A DNA stretch of 23,725 nt from Tubiluchus corallicola (Eukaryota; Priapulida; Priapulimorpha; Priapulimorphida; Tubiluchidae), in NCBI GenBank assembly GCA_030141605.1, contig JAQGDQ010000585.1, forward strand, positions 1 to 23,725, given 5' to 3'. The notes beneath the pieces were generated by a model, which did no database searches, was not told the DNA's origin, and saw only the letters and a program-made list of their open reading frames with translations. This document shows, piece after piece, positions 20,013 through 23,725 of this stretch; within the stretch, counting starts at the first letter, position 1, and each line of letters begins with the position of its first letter. A program made the translations under genes and the position numbers.

Positions 20013-20195
20013 CTGAAAAGAAAGTTTATAATGTGAAATTAATCAAAGTGTTTTACGAGATATCTTTCGTATTTCGTACACTTTTTTGTATTTTCAACAT
20101 ACATCTTTTGTCGAATCAACATGAATTTCTCGCTCAATTTAAACTTTGGCTGTAAACATGGCAATTACTTTACGTAACACGTGAATAGTACACAC

Positions 20196-20285
20196 CTGTA
20201 CTTGCCCAGGTGTGACTGCTTCAGTCATACATCTACGTAAGTCATATATACAGGGTCGAATTAAGGCTTCTATAAACTCTAAGGA
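20196..20285 (-). CDS. Possible preceding exon of the TTLL-like gene
   Basis: The minus-strand acceptor ATCTTTTCAG is followed by a 90-base open stretch and donor ACAG|GTGTGT. The exon is exactly 30 codons and would join in phase 0 to the 20012-19802 exon across a 183-bp intron. The encoded peptide (starting SLEFIEALIRPCIYDL) falls in a variable linker of the family, so similarity cannot confirm it. A 30-codon open stretch by itself is not improbable; the flanking splice sites and compatible phase carry the call. Confidence 0.4.
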
Positions 20286-20289
20286 CTGA

Positions 20290-21200
20290 AAAGATTATGC
20301 TACCCCCATATGCGTGTAATTCAGAACTCACAAGGCACACATAGTCATCATCACCGCCATGTGATAAAATACATTCATTCAAAAGCAACATTATCCTGTT
20401 TTCAGTATCAACATATTTCTATAGGGCATTACCGCACTTGAAATATATTTTGACACATTGTTTAATCAATCAATGTCATCATCTGGGCAGCCAGCTAACA
20501 GCTCAGGCTGCTCAGTAAGCACAATGTTGTTGCCCCAACCGTACCGCCATATTGTACACAACAACAGAAACCACTCACATATTACGATATATTTTACGTG
20601 TTCGTAATTATTCTGTGTGGGGCCCTCTTCTCCTGACAAAGCACGTGCTTATTTTGGTTAATGGTTAATTCTTGACCGCACATATACAACCACCACAAAG
20701 GTGCACGGATTTGTTTAAATGAGTAAAGAAAAAACACGAAACATTATAAGATGAATCCCAGAGTTTTTTTATTTACTGCTCCAATGTCTTATCTTTAAAC
20801 AAATAATGTCTCTGGTCCCAGTAAAGAATAATAACATTTTGTTATAAGGTTCTATAGTAGGACATTCTAAGCTGTTTGTTTGTAACGTTTCTGATATGAA
20901 TAAACTTAGAATTTTTTTAATCATCCCAGAAAGTTCACAAACACATAGCTGAGATGGTCTTACGAATGAAACAAAACATCGTGAGCAACAAACTGCGTGC
21001 CAGAAAATGATAGAAATAATTGAAAAACTGATTTAAAAGTATTCTTTAGTTATTTTTTTATTTTTTTTCAACTTCTTTTTCTCAGACACACCATTCTCAC
21101 GGAGAAAACATCATGAATTGTACCCTGTATATTTATGGTTCACAGAACTACGAATAACTGCAATTCTAATTATTAAGATAAGAACTTTTATAGGTTTTAC
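20290..21200. other. Non-coding stretch, nothing recognised
   Basis: AT-rich. A hairpin-prone patch GCAGCC...GGCTGC lies at 20487-20511. Further upstream exons of the minus-strand TTLL-like gene may lie here or beyond, but I could not identify any. Confidence 0.4.
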
Positions 21201-21203
21201 ATG

Positions 21204-21346
21204 TCAAATGTAGACCTGCGTTAACTCAAATGTAAATTTAGGTAATTAAAATCTGTTAACCATGGTTTTCAAGAAATCTTAAGCGCTTTTGGTAAATCAA
21301 ATGTAGACACATGTCAAGTCAAATGTGACATTGGTATCTCAAATGT
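21204..21346 (+). repeat. Cluster of five TCAAATGT octamers
   Basis: TCAAATGT occurs at 21204, 21226, 21297, 21319 and 21339. Pairs share extended context (TCAAATGTAGAC twice; TCAAATGTG twice). Two successive spacings are 22 bp, which suggests a decayed short tandem array. It ends just before the start of the second duplication unit at 21353. Confidence 0.6.
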
Positions 21347-22010
21347 GGATAGATTTGGAACGCTGGCCATATTTTGTTAATTGTGACCTCAACAAAATAT
21401 AAATTAAAAAGAATGGTTATTAGGAAACAATGCTGTGCTGCTGACGAACACAATTGAAGGAAAGATTTGAGTGTTGCGGCATCTATTTCAGTTCTAAGGC
21501 CAATTTGAATTTATAATAAAGCTGCAGATTGAATGCAAGCAAAATTCACTTGGTAAGTATTCTAACTGTTTAAATCTTATGTGAACTTGCTGTGCATGGA
21601 AATTTTTACCCTGGATTTTTCATTTCCTCACTTCCTTACCTTAGCTAGTCTAGAAAATTAGTCTCCCTTTAGTCATTCTAAATACTTATTTGTTTGTGCT
21701 AATTAATGCATGTTGTGTACTTTTATCAAATTATCAACTTTATACAAGTTTGAGTGTTGCCAACTTGCCTCCTTTGTTTTATGTTTTCTTATTTAAGTAG
21801 ATTCACAAATCGACAAGTTCTTATTCATTGTGACAGTAGTAACTGTTGATGCACAATGTATGTGGCATCGATAGCCACCGTTTCACTAGTGCTGTTAATC
21901 ACTCTACCTTGTTCAAGTGCAAACCATGAAAGCCGCTCCAACAACAGTACCATGACCAACACGGTAACCATCTTAATTTGAATAGTTATTCATTTTGAAG
22001 TTTAATAGTA

Positions 22011-22539
22011 AAGCTACGACTCCATGTGCGTGTAATGCAATGCGTGTTCCTTAGTTCGTTTACAACAGTTTACATTGAAATACGTGGAAATAATCCGTAA
22101 TGCGTGACTTGCAAGAGTTTATATTTAAACACGTGGGAGTGTTTCCATGTGTACATAATGCGTAATGCGTGATCCGTAATGCGTAATGCGTAATGCGCAT
22201 ACAAAAACTTATACTTAAACACGTGGAAGTGTTTCCATGTGTACGTTATGCGTAATCCGTAATGCGTGATACGTAATCCGTATTTATTCGAACGTGATGA
22301 CTATCGTCTGAATACGCATCACACAGCAGTACGCAGACTGAAAATCGCCATTGCCTAAGTGACTTCGCAAGTTCCTCATACGTACTATTATTCCCACACC
22401 TACAATTTTCTACATTCACGAACAGTAAACAAAGATGGCGGAGAGGACGCCGCGAGCTCTGTTAATATTCATAGCGTTCAGGCGCACATGGAAACAGTCA
22501 ATATGCATTACGCATTATGCGCACATGGAGTCGTAGCTT
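22011..22539. mobile_element. Foldback MITE in lectin intron 1, copy 2
   Basis: The terminal inverted repeats here are perfect over 20 bp: AAGCTACGACTCCATGTGCG at 22011-22030 and its inverse at 22520-22539. It is 529 bp against 616 bp in copy 1, mainly because it has two rather than three hairpin units. It sits at the same intronic position as in copy 1. Confidence 0.75.
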
Positions 22540-23095
22540 AAGTCTATTACCAATTTTTAGAGATCAAATCACGAAAACTTCCGAACCAGGTTTTGTTGAC
22601 ATGCATGTCTGTCATGGCTTTTACATGACAACTGGGCAGGTTGAAATTGGCCACTAAACGATAACAAAGGCAGAACGGTCTACCGCTAGGTAGCTCTTGC
22701 ACCGGCTGAGAACAGTCCTGAGGTGTTGCATTACGTACCAAGGATGACGATCAAGCACACAATAGGCAGTGATGCGGAAATTAAGTTTAAATTATTTTAA
22801 ATAAAATTAACCACGATTTCCACGTCACATCAGAAATATTCATCATCATCGCACGAGTATCAAGATTTGGAACAATATGGATATGTGGATTTGCCAAAAC
22901 ATTGTACCACCATTTTTAACAATCTGTGCCAACCATGTGTTTCCAGTAGTTGACGATAATGTAGCAACATTCGACAAAAATATCCACATTGTACCAACAT
23001 GATGACAACATTTTGTGAACATATTTTTGACAAGATCCTGACAAGATAGTAACCATAAAATAATGGTGACAATATTGTGTGCTGCCTGCGTAATT

Positions 23096-23098
23096 ATA

Positions 23099-23159
<61 letters not shown>

Positions 23160-23208
23160 TTAATATTATTATTAATATTAATATTAATAATAATAATAAT
23201 AATAATAA
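23096..23208 (+). repeat. Expanded (AAT)n microsatellite with AT-palindromic core
   Basis: About 110 bases of AAT/ATT units, with a palindromic ATTAATATTATTATTAATATTAAT-type core around 23159-23187. The same site in copy 1 (13880-13900) holds only a handful of units, so the tract expanded after the duplication or contracted in copy 1. Poly-leucine open frames on the minus strand derive from it. Confidence 0.9.
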
Positions 23209-23725
23209 CTTCGCAATAACAACCACAAATTAGTGTATAACAATGAGTTACAAAGTCTATAGAAGGACGGGATGGTGAAAGACCAAAAGTTCATCTAATC
23301 TGCCATCCCTAAATAGAGAGTCTACTAATTTCAGCATGGCGAGCAAATATTATTAGAACAAAATAAAAGAATAAAATAAGAAAACAGATCAAAATCAAAT
23401 TAATAGCATAAAATTATGGTAAATAAAATTATGCAAATTTACGCAAAACAACGTGAAAACAAAATTTGTAAAGCAGAATTCTATAGGCTTGAAAACAAAA
23501 CTGATTAAAAGCAAAATAGCTAACAAATTAATTTGGCTATGCAATAATGACACTAAAAGAAGCAAAGTTACATGTACCTGTACAGCGTGTGCTTCCAAAT
23601 CATCTGACTCAGGCTTTTGTATCACAGTTTATTTTCTCTGCAGACCAAGACCTGCTCCAGTTGTTGCAGAAATGATGGTGAATACTACAACGGACATTGC
23701 TACTTGTAGCAAGTTATGATTTTTA

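Larger units (their letters stand above)
12039..21352 (+). repeat. Unit 1 of a large tandem duplication (about 9.3 kb)
   Basis: Sequence from 12039 (ATTTGGAACGCTGGCCA) onward matches sequence from 21353 onward in the same order and orientation: 5' flank, exon 1, intron 1 with its MITE, and the start of exon 2. The last 19 bases of the window match 17540-17558, also from this unit. The simplest reading is a head-to-tail duplication in which the unit spans 12039-21352, with copy 2 continuing past the window. The right boundary of the unit is inferred, not seen directly. Confidence 0.7.
21856..23709 (+). pseudogene. Second lectin copy, truncated after 57 codons
   Basis: Exon 1 is 21856-21963 (36 codons, donor GTAACC). 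Exon 2 starts at 23644 after the acceptor CTCTGCAG. Exon 1 differs from copy 1 at three bases, all amino-acid changing (Asn2 to Tyr, Gly27 to Arg, Ser35 to Asn). The first 63 bases of exon 2 are identical to copy 1. After codon TTG the sequence changes abruptly to TAGCAAGTTATGATTTTTA, giving an immediate stop. The rest of exon 2, all of intron 2 and exon 3 (WIGG, both ligand-site motifs, four of six canonical cysteines) are gone. If transcribed and spliced it would encode a signal peptide plus a 35-residue peptide with four cysteines. It is most simply a pseudogene made by deletion. A short secreted peptide is possible but unsupported. Confidence 0.8.
21353..23725 (+). repeat. Unit 2 of the tandem duplication (window-truncated, internally deleted)
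   Basis: This matches 12039-14505 in order and orientation with scattered substitutions and indels, then jumps at 23706/23707 to the equivalent of 17540. Relative to unit 1 it lacks a 15-base TATA-containing block, one ~80-bp MITE unit and about 130 bp late in intron 1. It has gained an expanded (AAT)n tract. Confidence 0.85.

Noticed and set aside
20461-20590. MITE-like patch with GCTGC hairpins and CACAATGTTGTTGCC, resembling the ACAATATTGTGTGCTGCC motif of lectin intron 1
   Set aside because: The resemblance is short and in different contexts; no boundaries could be defined.
22846-23226. 126-codon minus-strand frame with a poly-leucine run
   Set aside because: It is a translation of the (AAT)n microsatellite.

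Overview
The window looks like a piece of an invertebrate metazoan nuclear genome. It is AT-rich with long non-coding stretches. Its genes are split by GT-AG introns, it carries a trypsin-fold serine protease relic and a secreted C-type lectin-like domain (CTLD) protein, and it is littered with eukaryotic transposable elements (hAT, PIF/Harbinger, an LTR, a foldback MITE, a 5S rRNA-headed SINE). I cannot name the species. The 5S-headed SINE is compatible with a deuterostome but does not prove it. No bacterial-style operons, CRISPR array or phage genes are present.

Layout. 1-3730: two diverged, open-reading-frame-preserving segments (about 1-145 and 3552-3729) flank a degenerate trypsin-like protease (2118-3012) with two frameshifts and lost catalytic residues. 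3730-7660: mostly non-coding, with weak local repeats. 7661-8405: a complete-looking non-autonomous hAT element with an 8-bp target duplication. 9118-9520: a (TTA)n microsatellite next to a minus-strand LTR with TATA box, polyadenylation signal and polypurine tract. 9950-10100: a probable tRNA-derived SINE remnant. 10397-10743: a 5S rRNA-headed SINE with matching flanking duplications.

12039-17400: an intact three-exon gene for a 172-residue secreted CTLD protein. Intron 1 holds a foldback MITE and intron 2 holds a decayed PIF/Harbinger element with a transposase fragment. 19802-20285 (minus strand): one convincing and one tentative exon of a TTLL4/5-like tubulin polyglutamylase. 21353-23725: a second copy of the lectin upstream region, exon 1, intron 1 and the start of exon 2. 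This copy is fused, 19 bases before the window ends, to sequence that otherwise lies downstream of the intact lectin (17540-17558). A large tandem duplication (unit about 9.3 kb) followed by an approximately 3.0-kb internal deletion explains this, and leaves a lectin copy cut off after 57 codons.

I see no multi-gene pathway. The genes are unrelated neighbours: extracellular protease-fold and lectin-fold genes of the type often used in invertebrate immunity, plus a cytoskeletal enzyme on the opposite strand. The most rewarding observations are the recent lectin duplication and deletion, the MITE with repeated E-box hairpins inside the lectin intron, and the 5S-headed SINE.
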